Shown one piece after another: positions 15,247 to 25,034 of a DNA stretch of 64,000 nt (the stretch's first letter is position 1; every line of letters begins with the position of its first letter). The DNA is from Terriglobia bacterium (GTDB lineage Bacteria; Acidobacteriota; Vicinamibacteria; Vicinamibacterales; CAVVIG01), in assembly GCA_020073005.1 (NCBI GenBank), contig JAIQFX010000020.1, positions 1 to 64,000 on the forward strand, written 5' to 3'. The notes beneath the pieces were generated by a model. It had not been told where the DNA came from. It searched no databases and worked only from the letters and a program-made list of their open reading frames with translations. The position numbers were made by a program, and so were the translations under genes.

Positions 15247-17715
15247 ATGTTGCAGGACATACAGCACGCACTCCGCGGGTTTCTGAAAACGCCGGTCTTC
15301 ACGGCAGTCGCGCTCGTCACACTGACGCTCGCCATCGGCGCGAACACCGCGATGTTCAGCCTGCTCAACGCGCTCGTGCTGCGCGATCTCCCGGTCCGCG
15401 ATCCACACACGCTCGTCCAGGTCTCCGCGGTCGCGCCTGACGCCACCTTCGAGGCGGGCCTGACGTTCCCGATGTACCGGGAGTTTCTGCGCCGTCAGCC
15501 GGTGTTTTCCGCCGTCATCGGATGGCTCGGCAACAGTGTGTTCAACATCGAAACAGACCGCGAGCAGACGAGTGGCGCAGTCTGGGTCGTCAGCGGCAAC
15601 TTCTTCTCCGACCTCGGCGTCCGGGCGTTCGCCGGTCGCGCGCTCGCGCCGCAGGATGTGAACGAAACCACACTTGAGCCCGCGCGCGTCGCCGTGCTCG
15701 GCTATGGCTTCTGGCAGCGGCATTTTGGCGGCGACGCGTCCGTAATCGGCCGGCGCGTGCGCGTCGAGGGGCAGCCGTTCGAGATTGTCGGCATCGCTCC
15801 CCAGGGGTTCGCAGCGCTGGGCCTGACGATCGAGCCCGATCTCACGATCCCCTTGACGGCGTTTCCACTCATCGCAAATACGCCAGCTGCGTCGCTCACG
15901 ACTGGCACGTCATTCTGGGTGCGCGTGACGGGGCGACTCAAGCCTGCCGTGACCATAGATCAGGCGCGCGCTGCGCTCGACACGCTCTGGCCGCAGCTCA
16001 AGGCCGACACTGTGCCGCCCGGCTACACGGGTGCGCAGCGCGATCGCTTTCTCGCGACGCGCCTGTCGGTCGCGTCCGCCGCGAAGGGCATCGAGCAGCG
16101 TCTGCGCGATCGCTACACGCAGCCACTGGTCATCGTCTTCGGCATCGCGGCGCTCGTGCTCCTCATCGCGTGCGTCAATCTCGCCAGCCTGATGTTGTCC
16201 CGCACTGCGTCACGCGCGCACGAGATCGGTGTCCGCCTTGCGCTGGGGGCCGGCCGGTGGCGCGTCGCGCGGCAACTACTCATCGAGGGCGTGCTGCTGT
16301 CGGTGGCCGGGGCGCTCCTCGGAATCGGGTTCGCGTGGTGGAGCAGCCAGGCGCTTGTTGCGCTGCTGTTCCGCGACTACCTGGTGCCGGCATCGCTGCG
16401 GGTCGGGCCAGACGCGCGGATTCTCGCGTTCACGACCGCCCTGGCGGTCGGCGTGGGCGTCTTCTTCACCGTCGTGCCCGCCTGGCGCGCGAGCCGGCTC
16501 ACCTTCCCCGAGCTCCTGCGGCAGAGCACGCGCACCGTGAGCGGATCCGGCCGCGCGGGCCGGTTCATGGTGGCCGCGCAGGTCGGACTGTCGCTGGTTC
16601 TGCTCACCAACGCCGGACTCCTCGTGCGCACGTTACTGCAGATTCGTGCCATGGACTCCGGCATGCGCTCCCAACACGTGCTGGTCGCCTATCCCTCTGC
16701 CCCGCCAGGCGGCTACGTCGGCGTCGACAACGACACGTACTACCCAGCCTTAGTCGAACGGTTGAAGGCGGTGCCCGGTGTGCAGCAAGCCGCCGTATCG
16801 CTCTTCAAGCCCGCAGGCGGCGGTGTTGTGGGCGAGGGCGAATCGGTGGCGCGCATCGACGTGCCATCGAGCGCGCTGGCGGCGCGGTCGCTATTCATGG
16901 CGATCTCGCCCGCGGTTTTCGACACGCTCGGCATCGGCGTCAGAGCGGGGCGCGATTTCTCGTGGAGCGATAATTCTCGGGGCCGGCGCGTCGCCATCGT
17001 GAGCGACAGTCTGGCGCGCCGCCTGTTTGGGAGCGGCGCGCCGATGGGACGGCACATCAGCATCGGCGTTCTGCCTCGGCGTCAGGACCTCGAGATCGTT
17101 GGCGTGGTCGCGGACGCCCGCATCTACAACCTCAAGGATCCGAACACGTCCGCGGTGTACGTGCCGGCGCTTCAGGATGGCGACAACGCGAATTGGAAAT
17201 GCTTCGTAATCCGGGGTGGTGGGGTTTCTCTGGTTGACCTCAATCGCGCGGTAGAGCCCTTTGGGCACGAGCACATCCGCTCGACTGAAACGATGCCGTA
17301 CATCACCGACCGCGTGCTGCTGCAGGAACGGATTGTCGCCATGCTGGCGGCGTTCTTCGGAGCGCTGGCGCTGTTGCTGGCCGCCGTGGGCCTCTACGGG
17401 TTGATGTCCTACGCCGTCGCTCAACGGCGGCGCGACATCGGCATCCGGATCGCTCTCGGCGCTGATCGGGGGCGCATTATCCGCGCGGTTGTGGGCGATG
17501 GACTGGCCGTTACCATGGCTGGCGTCACATGCGGGTTTGCAGCGGCGTTCGGAACGGTACGTCTGGTGAAGTCGCTATTATTTGGCGTGACGACGTCCGA
17601 TCCGGTCACGCTCGCGGGCGCGCCGGCGACGCTGGTCGCGGTCGCGCTCATCGCGTGTCTGCTCCCTGCCGTGCGCGCGAGCCACGTCGATCCCATCACG
17701 ACGCTCCGAGACTGA
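15247..17715 (+). CDS. ADOP family permease (MacB/FtsX-type)
   Basis: A complete acidobacterial orphan permease of 822 residues: MLQDIQHALRGFLKTPVF, then LTLAIGANTAMFSLLNALVLR, a periplasmic domain, a first FtsX module around 290-420 (RAHEIGVRLALGAGRWRV), a second periplasmic domain, and a second FtsX module (QRRRDIGIRIALGADRGR) ending at VRASHVDPITTLRD. It lacks the prefix domain and PadR partner of the first ADOP. A paralogue in the process of loss lies directly upstream. ATG 15247 is preferred to GTG 15238 because family members begin at MLQD. It is probably a membrane exporter component without a known ATPase. Confidence 0.92.
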   Translation: MLQDIQHALRGFLKTPVFTAVALVTLTLAIGANTAMFSLLNALVLRDLPVRDPHTLVQVSAVAPDATFEAGLTFPMYREFLRRQPVFSAVIGWLGNSVFNIETDREQTSGAVWVVSGNFFSDLGVRAFAGRALAPQDVNETTLEPARVAVLGYGFWQRHFGGDASVIGRRVRVEGQPFEIVGIAPQGFAALGLTIEPDLTIPLTAFPLIANTPAASLTTGTSFWVRVTGRLKPAVTIDQARAALDTLWPQLKADTVPPGYTGAQRDRFLATRLSVASAAKGIEQRLRDRYTQPLVIVFGIAALVLLIACVNLASLMLSRTASRAHEIGVRLALGAGRWRVARQLLIEGVLLSVAGALLGIGFAWWSSQALVALLFRDYLVPASLRVGPDARILAFTTALAVGVGVFFTVVPAWRASRLTFPELLRQSTRTVSGSGRAGRFMVAAQVGLSLVLLTNAGLLVRTLLQIRAMDSGMRSQHVLVAYPSAPPGGYVGVDNDTYYPALVERLKAVPGVQQAAVSLFKPAGGGVVGEGESVARIDVPSSALAARSLFMAISPAVFDTLGIGVRAGRDFSWSDNSRGRRVAIVSDSLARRLFGSGAPMGRHISIGVLPRRQDLEIVGVVADARIYNLKDPNTSAVYVPALQDGDNANWKCFVIRGGGVSLVDLNRAVEPFGHEHIRSTETMPYITDRVLLQERIVAMLAAFFGALALLLAAVGLYGLMSYAVAQRRRDIGIRIALGADRGRIIRAVVGDGLAVTMAGVTCGFAAAFGTVRLVKSLLFGVTTSDPVTLAGAPATLVAVALIACLLPAVRASHVDPITTLRD

Positions 17716-17750
17716 CGCCAGACAGTCGGGACCCGGCATCAGCAACGATC

Positions 17751-17806
17751 AACGCACGCATGTGCTCTGCGTGCTCTGCGGTCTCTGCGTTGTACGTCGT
17801 CAATTC
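17751..17806. repeat. CTCTGCG tandem repeat
   Basis: Units GTGCTCTGC, GTGCTCTGC, GGTCTCTGC run into GTTGTACGTCGT. The same string, ending in the same GTTGTACGTCGT, reappears on the minus strand at 23036-23060, where it encodes the signal peptide of the TonB-type receptor. Here it separates the ADOP gene from the convergent VWFA gene. Confidence 0.75.
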
Positions 17807-17816
17807 GTGAAGGACT

Positions 17817-19973
17817 CTACGGCACGAGCGCGACGTCCGCGCGCCAGAACGCGACCTTCTGACCGCCGGGATTCAGCACGGTGACCTGACACTCGTACCT
17901 GCCGGGTGGGAAGCCGCTCAACGGCACGCTGAATCGCAGCGGCACCGCTCGCGTCTTCGGATCGAAGCTCCCCGTCACGGCGAGCGGCGCCGTCTCGAAC
18001 GCCTTGACGTCGCCGCGGTAGAAGCTGACGAAGGCGACGAGCGGCGGCATCGCGGGCTCGGTCCGCTCGTACGCCTGAAGGAAGACGTAGAGATCGCGGC
18101 TCGTGCTGAACACGCGCGTCACGCTCGGGATCAGTTTCGCGCCGTCGTACACGAGCGGATCGACCGACGGCGCCGCGCCTTTCTTCACCGAGTACAGCGC
18201 GCCGGCCATCGGCACGCGCTGGCTGCTCAGGACGACCGAGCTGATCGGCACACGCTTGATCTCGCGATTCAGATTTGGAATCGTGAAGCCGGCCTGGTAC
18301 GTGCCGATGCGCCCGGTCTCCGCATCGCGCGCGAGGATCTTGATCACGTACTTGCCCGGCAGCAGCGTGAAGCCGGTCTCGTACTGAATCGGACGCTTCG
18401 CGAGCTGCGCCGCAGTCTCGTCGCTCAACGTGATGTCCAGCTTGTCGCGGACGTTCTGGATCGTGATCCCGTAATCGTCTTTCACTTCGCCGATGAAGTC
18501 GATCACGGTCCGCGCCGCGCCGCCGCGTCGCGCGAGCGCGAGCTCGCTGCCGGGAATCTTCACGGCGACCGGGACGAAATACTCGGCGCGATCGAGCTGG
18601 AAGTAGTTCACCTCCATCGCGATCGTGATGTCGGTGACCGGGTTTTCCAGCATCAGCGCTTCTTCGAGCTGGCGTTCCTTGTCCGCGGCCGTGAACTTGC
18701 CGAACTCCTTGTCGGCGAAATAGCCCTGACGGAACGACAGCTCGGCCGACAGTCCGCCGTTCAGCGCGACCTTCACGCGGCGGAACTTGCCGTCGCGCGC
18801 CGTGTGCGTGCTGTAGTAGCCGATGATGTAGTAGCTGCTGACCGACTCGGCCGCCTGCACGATCCCGAGCGCCAGATCGTTGTTGTCGAAGAGCGCCCTG
18901 CCGCCCGTGTCCTTGGCGAGGCTGTAGAGCGTGTCCTGCGATCGCTGGAAGTTCGTCTGTATCGCGGTGGCGATCTGACCGGTGAACGTGCCGATGCCGC
19001 CCGGCGATGCCTGCGTCGCGTCGCCGAGCGGCACCGACGCCACGAGCCCGCGCGCGTCGACCGGGAAGATCGCCACGTTCGCGCGAATCGCGGCGTTCGT
19101 CGTCGCGCGCAGCTGCGCCTGGTTGTCGACGCCGTTCAGCCGCAGGCCGCTCGCGAAGTACACGAGCTGCTTCTGCTCCGGCAACGCCCGCAGCAGCGTC
19201 ACGCCCGTCTGCAGCGCGGACAACTGGCGATCGGTATTGAGAATGTTGAACTCGGCATCGTCCTGGCCGAACGCCGTGCCGGTGTCGGGCGTGTAGTCGG
19301 GAATGCCGTCGCCGTCGAGATCGTCGCCGTAGATGAGGCGCAGGAAGACCTCTTCGAGCTGCGCGCGATCGGCCGTGAAGTCGTGCTTCACCTTCACCGC
19401 GCCGCCCTGGAACGTCATGATCGCGATGAGGTCCTGCGGCTGCAGCTGGTCCTTGATGAACCTTCGCGCGGCCGCGTACGCGCGCGTGAGATCGGGCGGC
19501 GGCATCGCCGTGAGATCGAAGTACAGAACGATCAGCCGGCGATCGCGGTAGCGCGTGTCACCCGGCGGCGGCGTGGAGATCTGGTACGCGACCGCCGGCG
19601 GCGCCCCCGTGGGAACGGCCGGCGCGGCAACTGGCTCGGCAACCGCCGGCGCCGATCGGATCGGGGTCGGCGCGCGCTCGACCTTCTGGAACTCGACGAA
19701 GCTGATCGCCTGCGGCACGCCGTCTTCGGTGACGGTGAAATCCTTCGCCGTCAGCCCTTCGACGACCTTGCCGTCCTTGTCCTCGACCGTGACCGTCTCG
19801 ACGATCAGCTGCGCGCCGCTGCGAAACACCGGCTGCGCGGGCGGCGCCTGCTGCGCGGCGAGCTGCGGCGCGGACACCGCCGACAGCGCACAGAGCGTCG
19901 CGGCGATCGCGGCACCTACATCCGTGATCGTACCCAACCCCCTCCGCGTCCTCCGTGTCCTCCGTGGTTTCAT
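17817..19973 (-). CDS. VWFA-related acidobacterial secreted protein (TIGR03436-like)
   Basis: A 718-residue protein. The start, MKPRRTRRTRRG, is encoded by the CACGGAGG repeat; a hydrophobic signal follows (GAAIAATLCALSAVSA), then a domain with VTVEDKDGKVVEGLTAKDF and EDGVPQ. The von Willebrand A part (RRLIVLYFDLTAMPPPD, LIAIMTFQGGAVKVKHDFT) has a MIDAS-like D-x-T start and runs to about residue 400, with YYIIGYYSTHTARDGKFRRVKV. The C-terminal 300 residues are beta-rich and unassigned. This architecture is a lineage-specific secreted family of unknown role. It follows the TonB-type receptor gene by 18 bases on the same strand, suggesting an envelope or adhesion function, which is inference. 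Confidence 0.87.
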   Translation of the reverse strand: MKPRRTRRTRRGLGTITDVGAAIAATLCALSAVSAPQLAAQQAPPAQPVFRSGAQLIVETVTVEDKDGKVVEGLTAKDFTVTEDGVPQAISFVEFQKVERAPTPIRSAPAVAEPVAAPAVPTGAPPAVAYQISTPPPGDTRYRDRRLIVLYFDLTAMPPPDLTRAYAAARRFIKDQLQPQDLIAIMTFQGGAVKVKHDFTADRAQLEEVFLRLIYGDDLDGDGIPDYTPDTGTAFGQDDAEFNILNTDRQLSALQTGVTLLRALPEQKQLVYFASGLRLNGVDNQAQLRATTNAAIRANVAIFPVDARGLVASVPLGDATQASPGGIGTFTGQIATAIQTNFQRSQDTLYSLAKDTGGRALFDNNDLALGIVQAAESVSSYYIIGYYSTHTARDGKFRRVKVALNGGLSAELSFRQGYFADKEFGKFTAADKERQLEEALMLENPVTDITIAMEVNYFQLDRAEYFVPVAVKIPGSELALARRGGAARTVIDFIGEVKDDYGITIQNVRDKLDITLSDETAAQLAKRPIQYETGFTLLPGKYVIKILARDAETGRIGTYQAGFTIPNLNREIKRVPISSVVLSSQRVPMAGALYSVKKGAAPSVDPLVYDGAKLIPSVTRVFSTSRDLYVFLQAYERTEPAMPPLVAFVSFYRGDVKAFETAPLAVTGSFDPKTRAVPLRFSVPLSGFPPGRYECQVTVLNPGGQKVAFWRADVALVP

Positions 19974-19974
19974 C
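19941..19974. repeat. CACGGAGG repeat supplying the VWFA start codon
   Basis: CCTCCGCGT, CCTCCGTGT, CCTCCGTGG, TTTCAT on the plus strand; on the minus strand the block begins ATGAAACCACGGAGG and is the start of the VWFA gene. It is identical in type to copies at 5561, 55850 and 62800. Confidence 0.85.
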
Positions 19975-19991
19975 TTCTTCCTCGTCCGCCT

Positions 19992-22900
19992 TCAGAACCT
20001 CACCCGCAGACTACTCTGCAGCTTCCGCATCGTGTTCGCCTGGATGGGCAGGCCGAACTGCGGACTGCCGACGATCGTGCTCACGGCCGAATAGGTAACA
20101 CGGTTCAGCACATTCGTCGCGTCGATTCTCCAATCCGCCGTGAGCCGATTGCCCCACAGAAACGATCGGCCGAGGCCGCCGTTCAGCGAGAACTGCGCAG
20201 GACCGTGGATCGAATTGCGGCCGGCCGTGCCCCACTGGCCCGGCAACGGCGCCGAGAACGCGGACGGATTCGCAGAGAAGCCGTCGGGAATCGCCGTCGA
20301 CGCGCCGGTCTCGTTCGCGCGAATCGTCCCCGTCACGCCGGTGCCGGCGACCGACGTCAGGTAGATCGGCGTCAGCGGCAGACCGCTACCCGCGGTCAAC
20401 TGACTCGTGATCGTCCAGCCCTTGAGCAGCGCGCCCTTCAGGCCGTCCACCAGCGTGCCCCCGCCCGTGCCAACGCCCGACGTGTACTGAAACTGCGCGG
20501 TGAGCACGTGACGCTGATCGAAGCTCGACGGTCCCTGCTCCGCCTCGAGATTCCGCCAGTCCTGCGCGATCGACGCGCCGCTGAGGCTCGCTCCCGTGAA
20601 CGCCGCCGGCGCATCGTCTGTCGCCCTGGACAACGTGTACTGCGCCATCGCCGTCAGGCCGTTGCGCAGACGGCGCCGCAGCTGCAGTTGTCCTGACTGG
20701 CGATTCGAGCTGCCGTTCGACGTCAGGTACGCAAACCCGGCCGGACACAAGGGACACGGATTGACCGCGCCAATCGGATTCGTGTTCGGCAGGAACTCCT
20801 GCATCAGGTGCCGGCCCGCGGTCCCGAGATACGTCGCCGTTACCGTCATCGATGCAGGAAGATCGCGCTGCGCGAGCACCTGCCAGTTGTGCGCGTAGCC
20901 GACGCGGAAGTCCGGATCGACCGCGAACGTGTTCGCCACGTTCGGCGGCGCGCTGAATCCGTTCGCGAGCGTCAGCGGATGCGCGGCGCTGGTCTCGACG
21001 CTGAGCGTCTTCGAGAGCGGCGGCTGCTGCGCGAGCAGCATCGCGATCGACTGGTAGACCGCCGTGTTGCGATAGACGCCGTACCCGGCGCGAATCACGA
21101 GCGACGATCCGGGCACCGGACGCCAGGAGATGCCGGCACGCGGCTCGAATCCGCGTTTGTCGCCGCGGATGAGCGCGTCCGGGTACCGCTGCCCGGTGGT
21201 GGTGCCGACGGGATTCGACGCGACGACGGCGCTCGCCGACGTGAAATTCGAGGCGACGTCCAGGTTGACAAGTCTCCCAAACGCTTCGCTCAGAGGCGAT
21301 TCGTACTCCCATCGCATGCCGATGTTCGCCGTGAACGTCGGGCTCACCCGCCAGTCGTCTGTGATGTACGCGTCGGGCATGACGCCGCGGAAATTCTTGT
21401 CCGCGTTGCCGAAGGCGATCGCGCTCGTGTGTGGAAGGCCGAGCAGGAAGTCAGCGAGATCGGATCCGGTGGCGGCGCCGTTGAAGCCGAACGTGCCGCG
21501 CGCGTCCTGTTGCGAGAAGACGTCCAGCCGGCGGATTTTGAAGTCGCCGCCGAAGGTGACGTTGTGGCGGCCGCGGTTCACGATGCTCTCCGCGGTCCAC
21601 GCGTGCGTGGCGTCGTGATTCGACGCGTACTGCGCGCTGCTGAGGCCGGCGACGCCGCTCGAGAAAATCAGATTCGGCGGTCCCCAGTTCACCGGATCCT
21701 GGTTGTTGCCGGCGATGCCGGCGGCGCCGGAGACGTTCACGGACGTGGCGAAGTTCGGCGTGACGTTCGTCGCGAGACCCGTGTACTGGTAGCGCGTGCG
21801 CAGCGAGAAGAACTGGTTGAAGCGATGCGACCAGTTGATCGCCGTGTCGAGCCCGGAGACGCGATTGGAATCGACGAAGTTGAACACGTTCGCGTTGTCC
21901 GTCGTCGTGCGCTGGAACGAGACGTTGCCGAACAGCTGATTCTTCGCGTTGACCGTTTCCGCGAGCCGCGTCTGCAGCGCGTCCTGATGCGTCGTCAGCA
22001 GCACGGGCGTCTGGTAGTTGTACCGGCCTCCGCCGTCGACGTTCGGCGCCGGGTAGTAGCCGAGCAGCGACGCGGCCTGCGGGCTGATGCGCCCGGCCGG
22101 AATCACGCTGCCCGGAAACGGCCGCCCGGTCGTCGGATCGACGATGCTGATCGCTCGCCCCGACGCGTCGACGCTCTGCGAGAAATGTCCGCTCCGCTCG
22201 AGTGCGGTCGGCATCAGCGCCGACTGCGCCGTCGCGTTGTGGTTCGCCGTGTGCTGGTAGCCCAGAAACACAGTCGGCGCGTTCTTGAACAGCCTGGGAA
22301 TTCTCAGCGGACCGGCGAAGCTGCCGACGATCTGCGCGTCGCTGTAATCCGGCTTCGGCGCGTCCTGACCCGTGAACGAAAACGGGCGCGTGTCGAACGC
22401 CGAGTTACCGAGCATGATGCCGACGCCGCCGTTGTAGAGCGAACGCGCGCCGCGGCGATTGTTGCCGAACGCCGCGAGCTGCGCGAACGGCGACGCGGCG
22501 CCGTTGTTGACGCTGCCGTTGATCAGGAATCCGTCGGCCGCGTCTTCGGCATTCGCGGCGTTCGCATCGGGGCCGGATGCGCCCGGACTGCTGGCGGCTG
22601 CGGCTCGACCAGCATCACTGGAAGTCGCGTTGACCGCGGCGCGCTGAAACCCGCCCTGCGCGCCGGCCGGCGCCGGTGAGCCACGCGCCGTCGCGGGCGC
22701 CTGAGCGTTCGCCGTCGCGGGCGCTGCGGGGGGCGAGACGTCGGCCGGCGTGATTCCGGCCGTGATCTCGTCGAACGATCGCAGCGTGAGCGTGATGGTT
22801 GGAGGCGGCGCCGTCGACGGAATCGTGACGTCCTGAGTCACGCTCGCGAAGCCCAGCATCTCGACTTTGATGGTCCACGCGCCGTCTGCGAGATCCGTGA

Positions 22901-23105
22901 AGTGATAGACGCCCTGTTGATCCGTGACCGTGACGCGTTTCGTGTCGCCCTGCGTCGCCGTCACCGACGCGCCCGGCACGGGCAGGTCCGCGAACGTCAC
23001 GCGCCCGTACTGATCCGCCGCGGCGAACACCGAGACGACGTACAACGCAGAAATCGCGGAACACACAGAGGCGTACAGGAGTTTCCGTTTCCTCCGTGGT
23101 TCCAT
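19992..23105 (-). CDS. TonB-dependent-type outer membrane receptor with carboxypeptidase-regulatory domain
   Basis: A 1037-residue protein. The N-terminus (MEPRRKRKLLYASVCSAIS) comes from repeat DNA. A carboxypeptidase-regulatory-like beta domain follows at about 30-110 (GASVTATQGDTKRVTV, GVYHFTDLADGAW), then a low-complexity Ala/Pro linker, a plug-like segment, and a long beta barrel ending in an aromatic strand (LQSSLRVRF) typical of outer membrane proteins. Large receptors of this form are abundant in acidobacteria and are thought to import polymers or chelates. The ligand is unknown. It lies between the M56 sensor gene and the VWFA gene on the same strand and may be controlled with them. 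Confidence 0.88.
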   Translation of the reverse strand: MEPRRKRKLLYASVCSAISALYVVSVFAAADQYGRVTFADLPVPGASVTATQGDTKRVTVTDQQGVYHFTDLADGAWTIKVEMLGFASVTQDVTIPSTAPPPTITLTLRSFDEITAGITPADVSPPAAPATANAQAPATARGSPAPAGAQGGFQRAAVNATSSDAGRAAAASSPGASGPDANAANAEDAADGFLINGSVNNGAASPFAQLAAFGNNRRGARSLYNGGVGIMLGNSAFDTRPFSFTGQDAPKPDYSDAQIVGSFAGPLRIPRLFKNAPTVFLGYQHTANHNATAQSALMPTALERSGHFSQSVDASGRAISIVDPTTGRPFPGSVIPAGRISPQAASLLGYYPAPNVDGGGRYNYQTPVLLTTHQDALQTRLAETVNAKNQLFGNVSFQRTTTDNANVFNFVDSNRVSGLDTAINWSHRFNQFFSLRTRYQYTGLATNVTPNFATSVNVSGAAGIAGNNQDPVNWGPPNLIFSSGVAGLSSAQYASNHDATHAWTAESIVNRGRHNVTFGGDFKIRRLDVFSQQDARGTFGFNGAATGSDLADFLLGLPHTSAIAFGNADKNFRGVMPDAYITDDWRVSPTFTANIGMRWEYESPLSEAFGRLVNLDVASNFTSASAVVASNPVGTTTGQRYPDALIRGDKRGFEPRAGISWRPVPGSSLVIRAGYGVYRNTAVYQSIAMLLAQQPPLSKTLSVETSAAHPLTLANGFSAPPNVANTFAVDPDFRVGYAHNWQVLAQRDLPASMTVTATYLGTAGRHLMQEFLPNTNPIGAVNPCPLCPAGFAYLTSNGSSNRQSGQLQLRRRLRNGLTAMAQYTLSRATDDAPAAFTGASLSGASIAQDWRNLEAEQGPSSFDQRHVLTAQFQYTSGVGTGGGTLVDGLKGALLKGWTITSQLTAGSGLPLTPIYLTSVAGTGVTGTIRANETGASTAIPDGFSANPSAFSAPLPGQWGTAGRNSIHGPAQFSLNGGLGRSFLWGNRLTADWRIDATNVLNRVTYSAVSTIVGSPQFGLPIQANTMRKLQSSLRVRF

Positions 23106-23137
23106 CTTCTCTGCGCTTTCTGCGAGTTCTGCGTTGA
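23036..23137. repeat. Mixed CTCTGCG and CACGGAGG repeats at the receptor start
   Basis: On the minus strand, units such as GCAGAACTCGCAGAAAGCG precede the ATG, the ATG itself lies in ATGGAACCACGGAGG, and GCCTCTGTGTGTTCCGC units then encode the signal peptide. It is the same repeat chain as at 17751-17806 joined to the CACGGAGG family. Confidence 0.7.
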
Positions 23138-23150
23138 TCGTCGTCTGTCT

Positions 23151-25034
23151 TCAGTTGGGCGTCGGATGCTCGGCCTTGTCAATCACGAGAACATCGACGG
23201 GCCCGCGCTGCGAATCGAGCTTGAGCCCGAGCTGTTCCTGGATCGCGGTGAAGATCGACGGACCATTCGGATCGATCGCCGCGCCGTTGACGAGCGGTTC
23301 CGGCGCGCCCGCCGGGCGCTGCGGCAGGTTGTCCGGCGTCCACGTGAGGTTGAGGTCCCACCCGCCCGTGAGGCCGGTCTTGTCCAGCACCATGCGGCCG
23401 ACGAACGTCGCCAGGCTGGTCGCGAACTGCGACATGCTCGCGCCGCCCATGTTCAGGTTGCCAAAGCCGATCTGAATGCCGCACGCGATCGGCTGGCCCG
23501 GTGCCGGCGGCCCGCCAAGCCCCCCGGGACCGCGGCCGCGGCCGCGGCCGGCCGCCGCGAGCGCCGCGCAGTCGGTGTCCGACTTCTTCAGCTGCGGGCC
23601 AAGCTTTCCATCACTGCGCGCCACGATCAGCGCGTAGATCGGCATCTCTTTCGTCTCGTTGTGCATGACGACCCCGAACCGCTCCGCGAGCAGTGCGCGA
23701 AGCGCCAGCTGAAGCGGCGTGGGGCCGCCGCCGCGCTGCGCGAAGAATGCCTCCTGCGGCGTCCCGTCCAGCTTCGCGACGAGGTCGAAGTGATCGTCGG
23801 CGAGCCAGCCGGGTCCTCCGGTGATCTGAGAATCCTGAAGCTGATACGCCTGGCGGATCAGCATGCGCAGCGTGACGTTGGTCGCCGTGAAACGGCCTGG
23901 CTGATTCTGAAACATGACGCGGCCGTCGCCCGAGTTGTTGGGTTTGACCGACGCGACTTCGAACGCCGGGCCCGCAGCCGGCGCCTGCGTCTGCGATCTG
24001 CCGACGGCGCGCAGCGGTGAGATCGTCAGCGCGAGAAGCGCGACGAGCCCGGCGACGCTGGCTGCCCTCGGAAATCCGGCGCGCCCGCGGGCCTGACGGC
24101 TGTCGAGGAGCGCCCTGACGCGGGCGGACAGATCGCTGCGGCCCGCCATCGAGAGCGCCGGCTGATATGACTGGAATGTTTGATGCGAGACGCGCGCGGC
24201 CAGCGTGACGAGCTGCTCCGCGTAGTCCGCGCTCTCCGTGCCCCTGAGCACCGCATCGTCGCACGCGCGCTCGGATTCGAGGCACAGGTGGCGCCACGCG
24301 ATCCACGCGAGCGGATGGAACCAGTACAGCGCGCAGACGACGCGCGCGGCGAACTGGACCGGCCAGTCGGCGCGGCGGACGTGCTCGAGCTCGTGGACCA
24401 TCGCGCGCCTGACGTCGGTGTCCGACCACGATTGCGCGTCGGCCGGCATGACGATCGCGGGTCGCACGAAGCCGCACGTCAGCGGCGTCGCGATCTTTTC
24501 GCTGAGAAGCACGTCGATCGGCCGAGCGACGCCGGCGTGCCGCGCGATCATGCGTGCGATCGGCGTCGCGGCCAGCCACGGCACGCCGTTCCGCCGCAGG
24601 CCGCGAAGCCGCCACAGCGCCACACCAACCGGCGCGAGAAAAAGAATCGCACCGGTGACCCACGCGACGCGCATGAGCGTCGAGATCCTGGCCGACGGTC
24701 CTGGGATCGGCGGGGCGGGCAAATCCTCGACAATCTTCGAGAGGTACAGCAGATCGTTCCCGCCTACCGCGTTCAGGCGTATTTCCCGATGAGCAGTGAC
24801 CGGAGCATCAGGAACGGCGACCGCGACCGGCGGCATGAGCAACGCGACGGCCGGCAACGTCAGCAACACGCCGAACGCCGACGCCAGCAGCACGTGGCGC
24901 ACCGAGGCGCGGGCGCGCCTGGCGGCCCAGGCGCCGGCGAGCGTCAGCGCGAGCACGATGGTCGCTTTCACGATGAGGGACAGCTCGCCCGAGTTGCTGA
25001 CCGCCAGAGCCATCCTTGCCAACATGTCCGTCAT
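23151..25034 (-). CDS. BlaR1-like M56 metallopeptidase sensor fused to a TIGR03435 domain
   Basis: A 627-residue protein. Residues 1-350 are a BlaR1/MecR1-type module: membrane helices (about 20-36, 48-72, 122-145), a cytoplasmic zinc protease loop with HELEH at 214-218 and a downstream LESERACDD, and a last helix (AGLVALLALTISPL) near 328-341. Instead of the penicillin-sensing domain of BlaR1, residues about 357-627 form a TIGR03435 domain (FEVASVKPNN, TLRMLIRQAYQL, FDLVAKLDG, LDKTGLTGGWDLNLTW, LGLKLDSQRGPVDVLVIDKAEHPTPN). Expected role: a signal perceived by the outer domain activates the protease, which inactivates the BlaI-type repressor encoded by the overlapping upstream gene (4-base overlap). 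The ligand is unknown. Confidence 0.9.
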   Translation of the reverse strand: MTDMLARMALAVSNSGELSLIVKATIVLALTLAGAWAARRARASVRHVLLASAFGVLLTLPAVALLMPPVAVAVPDAPVTAHREIRLNAVGGNDLLYLSKIVEDLPAPPIPGPSARISTLMRVAWVTGAILFLAPVGVALWRLRGLRRNGVPWLAATPIARMIARHAGVARPIDVLLSEKIATPLTCGFVRPAIVMPADAQSWSDTDVRRAMVHELEHVRRADWPVQFAARVVCALYWFHPLAWIAWRHLCLESERACDDAVLRGTESADYAEQLVTLAARVSHQTFQSYQPALSMAGRSDLSARVRALLDSRQARGRAGFPRAASVAGLVALLALTISPLRAVGRSQTQAPAAGPAFEVASVKPNNSGDGRVMFQNQPGRFTATNVTLRMLIRQAYQLQDSQITGGPGWLADDHFDLVAKLDGTPQEAFFAQRGGGPTPLQLALRALLAERFGVVMHNETKEMPIYALIVARSDGKLGPQLKKSDTDCAALAAAGRGRGRGPGGLGGPPAPGQPIACGIQIGFGNLNMGGASMSQFATSLATFVGRMVLDKTGLTGGWDLNLTWTPDNLPQRPAGAPEPLVNGAAIDPNGPSIFTAIQEQLGLKLDSQRGPVDVLVIDKAEHPTPN

